Below are positions 34,148-43,786 of a DNA stretch of 64,000 nucleotides, piece by piece (within the stretch, counting starts at the first letter, position 1; each line of letters opens with the position of its first letter). Location: assembly GCF_900155945.1 (NCBI RefSeq), contig NZ_FTMN01000009.1, positions 1 to 64,000 on the forward strand, read 5' to 3'. The position numbers and the translations under genes are program-made. Source of the DNA: Marinobacterium stanieri. GTDB taxonomy: Bacteria; Pseudomonadota; Gammaproteobacteria; Pseudomonadales; Balneatricaceae. Below the pieces are notes generated by a model, which was not told the DNA's origin, did not search any database, and was given only the letters and a program-made list of their open reading frames with translations.

Positions 34148-35952
34148 GCCTGTGTCTCCAGTCGTATCTCAAAATGGGTGCCTTTCTCGCTCGCCAGCAA
34201 GACCAGATCACCGCCATGGGCACGGGCGAGATCGCGCGCCAGCCCCAGCCCGATTCCCGTACCGGTGATGCCGTCGGTCAGGCGGTTACTGCAACGATAG
34301 AAGGGCTCGAATACCCTCGCCCGCTCAGATGCGGCAATACCCGGCCCCTGGTCCTGCACGGACACACATAGCTGGCTCCCCTCCAGCCAGCTGGCGATGC
34401 GTAACGCACCGCTGTCGGGGGCGTATTTCTCACAATTACTGAGCAGGTTGTTGAGGACCTGCTCCAACAGGGCCGGATCATACCGGAGGCTTTGACCAAT
34501 ACCGGGGGCGAACTCGGGTTCGATTAAACGTTGCCGAAGCAATGGCGAAAAGGTTTCCAGAATGCGTGCGATCTGTTGGTCGGGGTCCTGACATTCCAAT
34601 GACAATGTCAGCTGCCGGCGCTGCAATCGTGACAAGCTCAGCACATTATCGATCAAACGGGACAGGCGCTGGCTTTCATTACTGATGACACCCAGGTAGC
34701 GCCCCACGGACGGGTCGTCATCACCGTCCAGGCGTTGTTCCAGCATTTCGGCATAGAGTCGCACATTGGTGAGCGGTGTTTTCAGTTCATGGGAAACCTG
34801 GTTCACGAAGTTCACCCGCTGTGCTGCCAGCTGCACTTCCCGGCGATGTTCGCGATAAAACAGATAGCCCAGCCCCACCAACCCCAGGCCGAGTAAGACA
34901 AGCGGGAGGGTTAGCGTCAGCCAGGCTGGCGGCCCACCGCCCTGCAGGGCCGGGGCGTGGTATTCCAGGCTCCAGCTGCCCAGTGGGTGACTCAAACCCA
35001 GGCTGCGCAGCGGCGCGCCTTTTTCCTGGTAATCACCCCAGCGGTACAGCGTATTGGCCTGGCTATCGAGCAGTTGAATCTGTGCGTCGCCCAGTGCGTC
35101 ACGCCCAGCCCCGGCATCAGGCAAACGGTTAATCAGGTCTGACAGCAGGCGTGCATCATTGAGCACAAAGCCCAACGTGCGGCCCTGGGGGTCACGCCAC
35201 CAATAAATATGTATCAGGCGCGCATCCACATACCAGGCGATCCAACCGCTGTCAGTGATATCAGCTTCGCTCTCAACAGACATATCGGATGCCGCCTCGG
35301 CCTGCTCCGCCGCGCGTGCATTCTGGCGTGGCTCGGCCTTGGCCAGACTGGCGGCCGGGGGTTCAGCCGCATCGGCATCGGCCTCGCTGGCATAATCACT
35401 CAGGTTATCGACCAGTTCGGCAGGTGCCCGTTGCGCCAGCTGACCGCTGACAAAGTAATCATCGGAACGCTTGGCTGCAGGAGTGTCACTGGCCGCAGCC
35501 GGGGATGGTGACACTGTTTGAGGGTCCGCATCCTTGGGTCGTAGCAGGCCCGGCGACTGCCACAGTGGCTGGAGACGCTCCACCAGACGTTGCTCTTCCC
35601 GACTCAAGGGTTCATTCCGAGGTGGAAACTGGCGTTGATCAGACTGATCCAGCACAAACAGCTGTTGTACCTGCGCGGATCGCTTGATGAACGTTCTCAG
35701 TGCATCGGCAGGGTAATCAGGATCGGCCCGACGGTAGAGATCCATACCCTGCCGTTGCAACAGGGTTTCCAGTTGCTGAAAGTGACGCTGGAGCTGCTGG
35801 TCCACCGACTCCAGCTGCTGCTCGACCAGCTTCTGCAGCTGCAACCCGACCAGTTGCTGCTCGTTCTGCTGCAGGCGGTAACCCAACCAACCCAGCAACA
35901 ACAACGGCAGCAACACCAGCAGAATCAATAACAGGGTGGCGCGGTATTTCAT
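34144..35952 (-). CDS. Membrane sensor histidine kinase with large periplasmic domain
   Basis: A 602-residue kinase. TM1 is at about 5-23, followed by a Q-rich coiled coil (30-65), a long periplasmic region to about 345 with an Ala/Glu-rich low-complexity stretch, and TM2 near 350-372. HisKA has the phospho-acceptor His in NQVSHELKTPLTNV (about 392). HATPase has the N box NNLLSNCEKYAP, DQGPGIA and GTGIGLGLARD. The signal is unknown. It lies between a VWA-domain gene upstream and its regulator, so the three likely form one operon. Confidence 0.9.
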   Translation of the reverse strand: MKYRATLLLILLVLLPLLLLGWLGYRLQQNEQQLVGLQLQKLVEQQLESVDQQLQRHFQQLETLLQRQGMDLYRRADPDYPADALRTFIKRSAQVQQLFVLDQSDQRQFPPRNEPLSREEQRLVERLQPLWQSPGLLRPKDADPQTVSPSPAAASDTPAAKRSDDYFVSGQLAQRAPAELVDNLSDYASEADADAAEPPAASLAKAEPRQNARAAEQAEAASDMSVESEADITDSGWIAWYVDARLIHIYWWRDPQGRTLGFVLNDARLLSDLINRLPDAGAGRDALGDAQIQLLDSQANTLYRWGDYQEKGAPLRSLGLSHPLGSWSLEYHAPALQGGGPPAWLTLTLPLVLLGLGLVGLGYLFYREHRREVQLAAQRVNFVNQVSHELKTPLTNVRLYAEMLEQRLDGDDDPSVGRYLGVISNESQRLSRLIDNVLSLSRLQRRQLTLSLECQDPDQQIARILETFSPLLRQRLIEPEFAPGIGQSLRYDPALLEQVLNNLLSNCEKYAPDSGALRIASWLEGSQLCVSVQDQGPGIAASERARVFEPFYRCSNRLTDGITGTGIGLGLARDLARAHGGDLVLLASEKGTHFEIRLETQA

Positions 35953-36008
35953 GGCACTCCCGAATGCAGCCAGGCCCGGTGTCGTTCAGGACCACACCGG
36001 GCCAGCGC

Positions 36009-37337
36009 TCAATAACTTTGTTGGGTGGCGCGCTTGTACTGTTTCTCGCGCAGCTCCTTGCGCTGGCGGGTCCAGTCCTCTTCCGAGGATAGCGTATCCG
36101 CATCCTGGAGTGCTTCCTTTTCCTGGGCTTTCAACGCGGGCGACGCCAGGGCTTCGGCCTGGGAACCCAGATAGGCCGCGCTTTTTTCCAGCAGCTGGCG
36201 AGCACCGTCTACATCCCCACGGTCACGACGCTCTACAGCTTCTCGACTGTATTCGTTGGCGACCTGCTCGACTGCAGACTCCAGTGCTGGCTTATCCACC
36301 GCGGCCTGCACTTCAACTTCAGATGCGCTGAAGCTGGCCAGCACCCGTCCATCCAGTTGCGACGCACGCCGAGTCGCCAGATTGGCATAGTCGACCTGTA
36401 CCTGTGCCAACTCCAGTTCAGTGCCCGCGCTTTGGGCCGGTACTTCCACTTCCAGCACAAGATACTTTTCCTGCTCACTGTAAAGCTGATTAAGGCGCGT
36501 GCGTACACGATCACCGACCACTTCGGCCTCACGTCCCAACAGACGCAGCGGCCTGACACCATTGAGACAACGAATCTCGATCACCAGGTCCTGGGCCACC
36601 ACCGAGAGCACATCGCCGAATTCATACTGGAACACCCGTGCCAGGTCGGAGGCATTCTCGACAAAGGCATGGTTGCCATCACTCATGCCTGCCAGCTGTG
36701 TCATCAGGTCTTCGTTGTACCCCAGTCCCAGTCCGATCGTGGTAACACTGATACCCTCCGCCGCCAGAGACTGACCCAGACGCCCCAGCTCAGAGGGCGA
36801 ATGGGGCCCCACATTGGCCAGACCATCAGATAGAAGGATGACACGATTGACCCGGTTGCGATCAATGAACTTGCGCAGTTCCTGCCCACCCTTGCTGACA
36901 CCGGCAAAGAGTGCCGTATTACCGCGCGCATGGATACGGCGAATGGCCCGATAGACCGGTTCTCTGTCCACTAGCCGGGTGGCCGGCACCACGACATCAA
37001 CCTGAGAATCATAGGCCACCACCGACAGGATATCCCGTTCATCCAGTCGCTGAATCGCCATGATCGCCGCTTCACGTGCATGGCGAATCTTGTCACCACC
37101 CATGGAACCGGAACGGTCGAGCACAATGGCCACATTAGCTGGCGTGCGTTCGCTGCGCCCTGCCAGCTCAAAACCATCCAGAGACAGTTTGATATAGGCT
37201 TTTTGCGTCGTATCAGCGGCCATGACCGGCGTTGCCAGACTAAGGTCCAGCTCTACTTCCTGTGCCTGCGCCAAAAAGGGCGCGCACAACAACAGGCCGG
37301 CAGCCAGAATGCGTTTGAAAATATTGAGAGGACTCAT
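36009..37337 (-). CDS. Exported von Willebrand factor A domain protein
   Basis: A 442-residue protein with a signal peptide (first ~25 residues, ending LAQA) and a VWA domain (about 60-240) whose MIDAS motif DRSGSMGG is intact, with the supporting Thr and Asp in LFAGVSKG and LLSDGLANVG. The C-terminal part has beta-rich then helical segments ending in a K/R-rich tail. Metal-dependent protein binding in the periplasm is likely. As first gene of the operon with the sensor kinase it could act as its ligand or partner; this is inference. Confidence 0.85.
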   Translation of the reverse strand: MSPLNIFKRILAAGLLLCAPFLAQAQEVELDLSLATPVMAADTTQKAYIKLSLDGFELAGRSERTPANVAIVLDRSGSMGGDKIRHAREAAIMAIQRLDERDILSVVAYDSQVDVVVPATRLVDREPVYRAIRRIHARGNTALFAGVSKGGQELRKFIDRNRVNRVILLSDGLANVGPHSPSELGRLGQSLAAEGISVTTIGLGLGYNEDLMTQLAGMSDGNHAFVENASDLARVFQYEFGDVLSVVAQDLVIEIRCLNGVRPLRLLGREAEVVGDRVRTRLNQLYSEQEKYLVLEVEVPAQSAGTELELAQVQVDYANLATRRASQLDGRVLASFSASEVEVQAAVDKPALESAVEQVANEYSREAVERRDRGDVDGARQLLEKSAAYLGSQAEALASPALKAQEKEALQDADTLSSEEDWTRQRKELREKQYKRATQQSY

Positions 37338-37592
37338 GATCCGACTCCTTTGCAGCGTGATAGTAATAAACCCCGTGTCAGCTGCACTCTAGGCCGGGCA
37401 ATGAAGGCGTTGGTCAGATGGATGTAGAGAGTATGTAAAAGATTTGTAAGCGGGCCGGAACTATTTTTTTGCACCTGCGTTATAGCACTTTCATCAAGCT
37501 GGTCTAAATTCAAAGACGGTGTTCAAAAAACGAACACCCGGATCACACAATCCGTGCGCACGTTTCAGGACTACTGAGAAAGGGAAAATACC

Positions 37593-37838
37593 ATGGCGTA
37601 TGTAAGCATTGATGGCAAAAAGTATGAGAAAGAACTGCTCGAACTGGCCAAGGCTCACACCACCGGCCGCGGCGAGGGCAAGATTTCCAAGGATGAAGCT
37701 GCAGACCTGCTGAAATCGGCCAATGATGGCCAGGGCGTTACCGATACTGAGCTCGACACCCTTAAATACATCCGCGAAACCTTCGATTTTACCGATGCGG
37801 CAGCCAGCTTCTTCGACGAAGAAATGGCCAAGCTCTGA
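37593..37838 (+). CDS. Small acidic protein (81 aa), unknown
   Basis: An 81-residue soluble helical protein. The loop GRGEGKISKDEAADLL resembles half an EF-hand (Asp/Glu-rich) but lacks the full calcium-binding consensus. I do not recognise a family. The start has GGGAAA 8 bp upstream. It precedes the YidB-like gene on the same strand with a 77-bp gap and may share its expression. Confidence 0.7.
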   Translation: MAYVSIDGKKYEKELLELAKAHTTGRGEGKISKDEAADLLKSANDGQGVTDTELDTLKYIRETFDFTDAAASFFDEEMAKL

Positions 37839-37915
37839 TAACACCCACCCCCGGGCCTTGGAGCCATTCGGCCCGGGCCTGTTCTCTCCAGCCAATGAAT
37901 CTCGAGAGGTACAAC

Positions 37916-38335
37916 ATGAGCCTGATCAATATGGCCGCGCAGCTGTTTATCAGCAAACTGGGCGGCACTGGTGAACAACTGGATACCGGCAGCGTGGTTG
38001 CTGCATTGCAAAATTTATTGCCCACTGAAGGGGGCGAACTGGATTTGAGTGCACTGGTTGGTCAATTCACCAGTGGCGGTGGTCTGGCAGACCTGGCCAG
38101 TTCCTGGCTTGGCGGAGGTGACAACGAAGCGATATCGCCCTCGACCCTGATGGACGTACTGGGCAATGACCAGGTATCAGAATTTGCCGGCCAGCTGGGA
38201 CTGGGCGAAGACACTGCGGCGGAAGGCCTGGCGCAGATGATTCCTGAGTTGATTGATGGCAACAGCGAAGGTGGTGATCTGCTGGGTGGCGCCGTTGGCG
38301 ATATGGCTAAAGGTATGCTGGGCAAGCTGTTCTGA
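37916..38335 (+). CDS. YidB/DUF937-like protein
   Basis: A 139-residue Gly-rich helical protein with LDLSALVGQFTSGGGLADLASSWLGGG and a later PSTLMDVLGNDQVSEFAGQLG, the pattern of YidB/DUF937 proteins (function unknown). The start at 37916 is chosen for the GAGAGG site 6 bp upstream, rather than an ATG 21 bp earlier. It ends in GMLGKLF, typical of the family. Confidence 0.8.
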   Translation: MSLINMAAQLFISKLGGTGEQLDTGSVVAALQNLLPTEGGELDLSALVGQFTSGGGLADLASSWLGGGDNEAISPSTLMDVLGNDQVSEFAGQLGLGEDTAAEGLAQMIPELIDGNSEGGDLLGGAVGDMAKGMLGKLF

Positions 38336-38347
38336 ATGTCCTTAAAA

Positions 38348-38371
38348 GGGCCAACCCTTATGGCTTGGCCC
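38348..38371. terminator. Hairpin between convergent genes
   Basis: GGGCCAA pairs with TTGGCCC around a 10-nt loop between the YidB-like gene (plus) and the methyltransferase-fold gene (minus). TTTT follows on the minus strand only. Confidence 0.55.
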
Positions 38372-38396
38372 ACACCTCAATGCTGGTTCTGACGGA

Positions 38397-39116
38397 TCAC
38401 TTCACGCACACATATACCGAGTTGGTGGCTTCACCGCCCTGGAAGGGGTTATCGAAGGTCACCACATGGGACTCAACACGGGTAAATACGGTTTTCAACA
38501 GCGCTTCAAATTCAGCGTCGGGCAGGTTCTGCGACCACATGGCGAACACACCCTGGGGTCTGAGTTGCTGCGCCATCAGAGACAGATTTTCCGTAGTGTA
38601 GAAGCTGGCATTGGCCGGGTTCAGGTACTCGCTGGGCGAGTGGTCGATATCCAGCAGGATGGCATCGAAGGTTTTGCCCGCCTGCTCGGGATCAAAGCCG
38701 GTCTGCGGGTCCGTGGCAAGATCAAAGAAACTGCCCAGTACGTAGCGATTACGCGAGTCGGCATTTAGCGTTTTGCCAAGAGGCACCAGCTCATCACGAT
38801 GCCAGCCGATCACGGTTTCCAGCGCATCGACCACCAGCAGCTCAGCGATACGCTCATCATTCAGCGCGGCAACGGCGGTATAACCCAGCCCAAGACCACC
38901 GACCACGACACTGAGGGACTCGCCTTGCACGGCCGCCAGCCCCAGCGTCGACAGTGCCTCTTCTGCCGCAACGAACATGCTCGACATCAGAAACTCGTCA
39001 CCCAGTTTCACTTCATAGATATCTCGATTTCCCAGTGCCGGAATGGTGCGGCGGCGCAGGGAGACCTGCCCCAAGGGAGTGGCCTGGCTATCAATTTCTT
39101 CAAACAGTCGAGACAT
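38397..39116 (-). CDS. Spermidine synthase-like SAM-binding protein
   Basis: A 239-residue protein with a Rossmann SAM/dcSAM-binding fold: glycine motif VVGGLGLGYTAVAAL (about 72), acidic loop VVDALETVIGWH and AILLDIDHSP (about 160). The pattern resembles spermidine synthase-like proteins, but the N-terminal domain is short and the catalytic Asp region is not clearly a true spermidine synthase. The start at 39116 is preferred over 39191. The substrate is unknown. Confidence 0.75.
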   Translation of the reverse strand: MSRLFEEIDSQATPLGQVSLRRRTIPALGNRDIYEVKLGDEFLMSSMFVAAEEALSTLGLAAVQGESLSVVVGGLGLGYTAVAALNDERIAELLVVDALETVIGWHRDELVPLGKTLNADSRNRYVLGSFFDLATDPQTGFDPEQAGKTFDAILLDIDHSPSEYLNPANASFYTTENLSLMAQQLRPQGVFAMWSQNLPDAEFEALLKTVFTRVESHVVTFDNPFQGGEATNSVYVCVK

Positions 39117-39205
39117 GGGAGAGCGGTCCTGAAAAGGTGAGCGAGGATGTAGATCCAGTTGGATGCGGGACAGGATAACGCCTGACGCCATGGACGGAAA
39201 CCGGC

Positions 39206-40513
39206 TTACCGGGTCCCCGTCTGATTCTGCACATAGACAAAATCGTTTTTGCCGCCTTTCTTGACCAGGTACATGGCCGCGTCGGCTGCTTTCAGCAGCG
39301 CCTCAAGGTCCGCGCCATCCTGTGGATAACGGGCGATGCCGATACTGGCACTGACACAGGCCTGGGTATCCACAACCTGAATCGGCTCCTGCAGCACTTC
39401 CAGAATGCGGCTTGCCACCGAGGTGGTATCCGCTTCCTTATGATCATGGGACAGGAGTACCACGTATTCATCGCCGCCAATTCGCGCCAGCAGGTCTTCC
39501 GAGCGGATCACCGATTGCAGCCGTTGCGCCACTTCGCACAGCACTTCATCACCGGCACTATGGCCCAGGGTATCGTTCACGGACTTGAAGCCATCCAGAT
39601 CGATAAACATCAGCCACAGGGTCTGGCCATTGCGCTCGGCATGGGCGATTTCGGTTTTGGCCGCTTCCTGCATATAGTGCAGGCTATGGACGCCGGTCAG
39701 GGCATCTTTCATGGCGATGTCGTGCAGCTTGGCACGGGCGGCTTCCACTTCATCCAGCGCGTGGTACAGCTCGGTAAAGTCGTACTCCACCACCAGAAAC
39801 AGAAAGTCGCCATTCAGCGGATGGCGGGTACGGCGAATGTCCAGACTGTGCCGGCGTGGCCCTTCACTGGTCTGCATGATGTAATCACAGCGCCCTTCTT
39901 CACCCGCCTGAATCTTCTTGAGTCGCTCGCGCCCCTCGTCCGGATCGGCAAAGCGGGCCACAAAGGCACAGTCGCTCTGGGCTTTGCCCTGTTCATGGAG
40001 AAAGTTATAGGCATCGGTGGCCGCCGGGTTTTCCACCACAGGCTGACCCTCAAGGGTAAAGGTGGTGGCCGGTACGCGGGTGTAGCGCATCGCCTCCATC
40101 AGCAACAGGTTCTCCGGCTGTTCACCCAGGTTCACCTGTTCATTAATGTAGGCGATGATGCCGCGATGTTTTTCCGGCCCCAGGAGTACGGCACGGTGCA
40201 TCATCAGCAGCGTTTTGGGCTTGCCGTTGGGGTAGGTGGTCCAGGGGTCCACGGTGAGGCCGTCTTTGGCTGCCAGCTCAAAGGTTTGCAAGGTACGATC
40301 ACGCGCGCCCTGGGTATCGCCAGACAAGTCCTTGTCGATCAGTTGCTGCAGGCAGTCCAGCCCCCAGAACTCCACGGCTGCGGAGTTGCCCCACCACCAG
40401 CCGTGCTTGTCCAGATCGAACACCCAGACCACATTGGGAATCAGCTCATAGAGACGCAATTCCGCATGGGTTTCGATATGAACCAAATGATCATACTGAT
40501 CGGGCTTTGTCAT
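39206..40513 (-). CDS. Diguanylate cyclase with PAS domains
   Basis: A 435-residue soluble protein. A PAS-like sensor is near 15-110 (LIPNVVWVFDLDKHGWWWGN), a second at about 145-255, then a coiled segment and a GGDEF domain (about 275-430) with an intact active site GGDEYVV and KKGGKNDF. It makes c-di-GMP. There is no clear RxxD inhibitory site next to the active site except REDLLA-like SEDLL. The ATG at 40513 is the first giving the PAS domain. There is no obvious operon partner. Confidence 0.9.
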   Translation of the reverse strand: MTKPDQYDHLVHIETHAELRLYELIPNVVWVFDLDKHGWWWGNSAAVEFWGLDCLQQLIDKDLSGDTQGARDRTLQTFELAAKDGLTVDPWTTYPNGKPKTLLMMHRAVLLGPEKHRGIIAYINEQVNLGEQPENLLLMEAMRYTRVPATTFTLEGQPVVENPAATDAYNFLHEQGKAQSDCAFVARFADPDEGRERLKKIQAGEEGRCDYIMQTSEGPRRHSLDIRRTRHPLNGDFLFLVVEYDFTELYHALDEVEAARAKLHDIAMKDALTGVHSLHYMQEAAKTEIAHAERNGQTLWLMFIDLDGFKSVNDTLGHSAGDEVLCEVAQRLQSVIRSEDLLARIGGDEYVVLLSHDHKEADTTSVASRILEVLQEPIQVVDTQACVSASIGIARYPQDGADLEALLKAADAAMYLVKKGGKNDFVYVQNQTGTR

Positions 40514-40604
40514 ATTCTGGCGACGACCTCCACTACTTAGGCAAACTGACTCTATAGTAGGCCAGTTGTGGAAAAGTGGATAGCGCCACCAGTGGTGCCT
40601 GGCT

Positions 40605-42680
40605 TTAGCCCGCTTTAAGCCACACGCGGGTATCGTGAAACACGGCACCGCCTGCCGGCGCCGCCGGTTCGGCACTGGTCAGTGTGTTGATACCCTGACC
40701 GCCAATAAAGGCACTGTTGGGCCAGATACCTTCGACAATCACCACACCCGGTTGTACCCCTTCAAACAGGGATACATGTACGCGCACCTGGCCATGGTCG
40801 TTGCCCATGCACAGGATGTCATCCTCAACGACGCCGATGCCTCGTGCATCGCGCGGATGCAGTAATACGCGCGGCTTTTTCTCCTTGCGTTGCGACCCAG
40901 GTGTTTCGGTGAACGTGGAGTTAAGAAAGGTGCGGGCCGGTGCCGTTACCAGCCTGAACGGATGGTCATCGTCGGCGTTATCGATCAAGGGCGCATGGTC
41001 CGGCAGCGACGGCAAACGCCCTTCGCTATCCCCCAGAGCCACCCAGTCCGCTTTGAAGTGGAAGCGCTTGTCAGCATGGCCAAACCCATTGAGGAAATGT
41101 GCGGTATCGAAATCCAGCGCACAGTCCAGGCCCTGTTGCTGATGGATCTCGTCAGCACTGGGCAGGCCGCCCTTGGCCAGCGCCTGATCCACCAACTCCA
41201 GCGCTTCAACTTCAAACAGCGGATGCTGAACACCTAACCGCTTGGCCAGCTCGCACACCACCCAGTGGTTGCTGCGACAGTCGGCATAAGGCTCAATGAT
41301 CGCCTTGCTGACCTGAAGGTAGGTATGGCCGCTGGCGGTATAGATATCGTCATGTTCCAGGAAAGTGGTAGCCGGCAGCACAATATCGGCCATGGCGGCG
41401 GTTTCGGTCATCATCTGCTCGTGTACCACCACGAACAGATCATCACGTTCAAAGCCTTCTCGCACCTTGGCCGACTCGGGAGCAACGGCCATGGGGTTAG
41501 TATTCTGAATAAACAGCGCCTTGACCGGCGGCCCTTCGCCAAGGTCACGCGGATCACCCGTCAGTACCGGGCCAATACGTGACATATCGAGCATACGCAC
41601 TTTGGGGTTGAGCAGCTCAAGGCCATGCAACGGCGAGCGGTCCAGATCCCGGTACAAGCCGCTGTTGGAGTAAAGCGCGCCGCCGCCCGGATATTGCCAG
41701 GCACCGGTCAGCGCCGGCAGGCAGCAAACCGCATGCATATTGGATGCGCCATTACGGGAACGACTGAAACCATAACCCACCCGGATGAAGCTGCGCTGAG
41801 TACGGCCATAAAGACGGGCAAACTCGATTATCTCATCCACACTCAAACCGGTGATATTCGCCGCCCATTCCGGTGTGCGGGTGCTCAGGTGCTCGCGCAG
41901 CTCGGCATTAAAATCGGTGTGCTTGTCGAGGTAGTCCTTATCTTCCAGGTCATCCGCCAGAATCTGATGCATCATGGCACTGGCCAACGCACCGTCGGTA
42001 CCGGGACGCAGCTTGATATGCAGATCGGCCTGCTTGGCGGTGGGTGTCTCGTAAGGGTCGATCACCACCAGCTTGGCCCCGCGTTTACGGGCCTTGGCAA
42101 TGTGTGTCATCACATTGATCTGGGTATGCACCGGGTTACCGCCCCACACCAGAATCAATTCACTCTGCTCAATCTCCCTGGCATCGACACCGCGTACCTC
42201 ACCAAAACCGGCTTTCCAGCCCGCCTGAGCGATGGCAATGCAGATGGTTTCCTTCTGCCCGGAATAGCCCAACGCATGACGCAACCGATGGGCCGCCCCT
42301 CGCTGAGCCCAGCCCATAGTGCCGGCATAAAAATAGGGCCAGATAGCTTCAGCGCCCTGTTCATCCGTTATCGCCTGGAAACGCTCAGCAATGGTATCCA
42401 GCGCCTCGTCCCAGCTGATTGGCTCGAATGCAGCCAGGCCAACACCCTTGTCACCCACCCGCTTCAGCGGCGTGCTCAATCGCTCAGGATGATGAACCCG
42501 CTCGGCATAGCGCGCCACCTTGGCGCAGATCACGCCGTCGGTATAGTCGTTGTGCTTGCTGCCGTGGATACGGCCAATGCGCTGTGAGTCGAGCTTTTCA
42601 ACCTGCAGAGCGCAGGTGGAGGGGCAGTCGTGGGGGCAAACCGCATAATGCTGGCTCGCACCCTGTTTGCTGTTCGTCAT
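40605..42680 (-). CDS. Molybdopterin oxidoreductase with N-terminal 4Fe-4S site
   Basis: A 691-residue cytoplasmic enzyme of the DMSO reductase superfamily. The N-terminal cluster ligands are in CPHDCPSTC (about 14-22) and GVICAK (about 49). Mo-bis-MGD binding segments include LVWGGNPVHTQ and the C-terminal FIGGQGINTLT. There is no Tat signal, so it is internal. The substrate is not evident; related proteins are often labelled formate dehydrogenase or BisC-like. AAGG lies 8 bp before the ATG. It is not linked to electron-transfer subunits here. Confidence 0.88.
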   Translation of the reverse strand: MTNSKQGASQHYAVCPHDCPSTCALQVEKLDSQRIGRIHGSKHNDYTDGVICAKVARYAERVHHPERLSTPLKRVGDKGVGLAAFEPISWDEALDTIAERFQAITDEQGAEAIWPYFYAGTMGWAQRGAAHRLRHALGYSGQKETICIAIAQAGWKAGFGEVRGVDAREIEQSELILVWGGNPVHTQINVMTHIAKARKRGAKLVVIDPYETPTAKQADLHIKLRPGTDGALASAMMHQILADDLEDKDYLDKHTDFNAELREHLSTRTPEWAANITGLSVDEIIEFARLYGRTQRSFIRVGYGFSRSRNGASNMHAVCCLPALTGAWQYPGGGALYSNSGLYRDLDRSPLHGLELLNPKVRMLDMSRIGPVLTGDPRDLGEGPPVKALFIQNTNPMAVAPESAKVREGFERDDLFVVVHEQMMTETAAMADIVLPATTFLEHDDIYTASGHTYLQVSKAIIEPYADCRSNHWVVCELAKRLGVQHPLFEVEALELVDQALAKGGLPSADEIHQQQGLDCALDFDTAHFLNGFGHADKRFHFKADWVALGDSEGRLPSLPDHAPLIDNADDDHPFRLVTAPARTFLNSTFTETPGSQRKEKKPRVLLHPRDARGIGVVEDDILCMGNDHGQVRVHVSLFEGVQPGVVIVEGIWPNSAFIGGQGINTLTSAEPAAPAGGAVFHDTRVWLKAG

Positions 42681-42839
42681 GGGCGTACCTTTCTGAGCAT
42701 TGACCGGCACTGGTGGCCTGTTAGAAGCACAGTCTAGCGAAGCCTCGCCGTGAGACAAACCTGGGTATATCAGGAGGCACGCCAGAGGACGACGCCCGAC
42801 AAGGCCGTCATCGCTGCAGGCAAGAGGATTAAAGAGGGG

Positions 42840-43121
42840 TTAAAGGGGCGCCACACCCTCCACTTCAGTCACACTGTTTGCGTTGGCTCTTTCTATGATT
42901 TTCAACAGAACCGTTTGGATGCTCTCGTCTTCCCGCACATCCGTTTTCGATGTGAAACGCTGCTCCTGGGGTTCTGCGCCTTCTTCCTCAATGTACTGGA
43001 TGGCAACCTCCGTTGCCTGCTCAGGTGTTTCACCGAAATAGGCAAGGGATACCAGTGGATATCCCTTAAAGCCCCGGTTGATCTTTTTCGCTATTCGCTT
43101 TTTTGCTTTCTCTACGTTCAT
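42840..43121 (-). CDS. Small conserved-looking protein (93 aa), unknown
   Basis: A 93-residue soluble protein: basic N-terminal helix (VEKAKKRIAKKINRGFKG), a central YPLVSLAYFGETPEQATEVAI and an acidic tail. I do not recognise it. It stands alone between the molybdenum enzyme and the DUF1456 gene, with gaps of about 90-160 bp. Confidence 0.65.
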   Translation of the reverse strand: MNVEKAKKRIAKKINRGFKGYPLVSLAYFGETPEQATEVAIQYIEEEGAEPQEQRFTSKTDVREDESIQTVLLKIIERANANSVTEVEGVAPL

Positions 43122-43210
43122 TCGAACCTCGGATGGTGAAAAACTGAAGAAATTAAAGCGTCACATTGAAGCTTGAGACAGGAACACGGGTTTGAGCCAA
43201 CGCACCTCCT

Positions 43211-43690
43211 CTATGATTTCGACTCAGGGTCAGACGGGCGCAAATGAATCTGCAGCCCCATCAGGAAGTAGCGGAGAATCTGATCCTTGCACACGCGGTA
43301 GTTACGGGCACCGGGCTTGCGGAAAAACGAACTTAGTTCGGGTTTGCTCAAGCCAAACTGCGCCAGCTTACAGATTTCGATGATCTCTTCCGCTTTCAAA
43401 TTCAGGGCAATGCGCAGCTTTTGGAAGATCATGTTGTTGCTAAGTCTTTCTTCCGGCTCGGGCTGTTCGCCTTCCCGTTTGCCACGCTTCAGGTTGATCA
43501 AGCCGTTCAGGAATATGGCCAGCTCTTTATCGCTCATTTTGATGAACTGCGCATCGTCGTCTTTTTTGAGCCAACCGCTGACCTGCTTGCCCGTTACGCT
43601 ATGGTCCGCCTGCGCGAATATGTCGACCATTGCATGATCTTTAAAATCAAACGCATACCGCAGGCGGCGCAAAACATCATTATTATCCAA
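43211..43690 (-). CDS. yehS: DUF1456 (YehS) family protein
   Basis: A 159-residue protein made of two related repeats of about 70 residues: MDNNDVLRRLRYAFDFKD in the first and MIFQKLRIALNLK in the second, each with a helical LSKPELSSFFRK-like follow-up. This is the YehS layout; its molecular role is unknown. The start is TTG at 43690 with AGGA 6 bp upstream. Confidence 0.87.
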   Translation of the reverse strand: MDNNDVLRRLRYAFDFKDHAMVDIFAQADHSVTGKQVSGWLKKDDDAQFIKMSDKELAIFLNGLINLKRGKREGEQPEPEERLSNNMIFQKLRIALNLKAEEIIEICKLAQFGLSKPELSSFFRKPGARNYRVCKDQILRYFLMGLQIHLRPSDPESKS

Positions 43691-43786
43691 AACAGATCCT
43701 GATCTTGTGAGCCCGGCCTTATCACGATGATGACCGGTGTTACGCCGATGTTAACAAATTCCCATCCAGCGCGTTTGAAAGCGGGC

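Noticed and set aside
33446-37337. Proteobacterial dedicated sortase system (kinase, regulator and VWA target)
   Set aside because: The three gene types recall that system, but there is no sortase gene, no VIT domain and no sorting signal at the end of the VWA protein.
39440-40540. 366-codon plus-strand frame opposite the GGDEF gene
   Set aside because: Antisense to a complete, well-recognised diguanylate cyclase; no ribosome site.
41625-42587. 320-codon plus-strand frame opposite the molybdopterin oxidoreductase
   Set aside because: Mirror of a full-length recognised enzyme.
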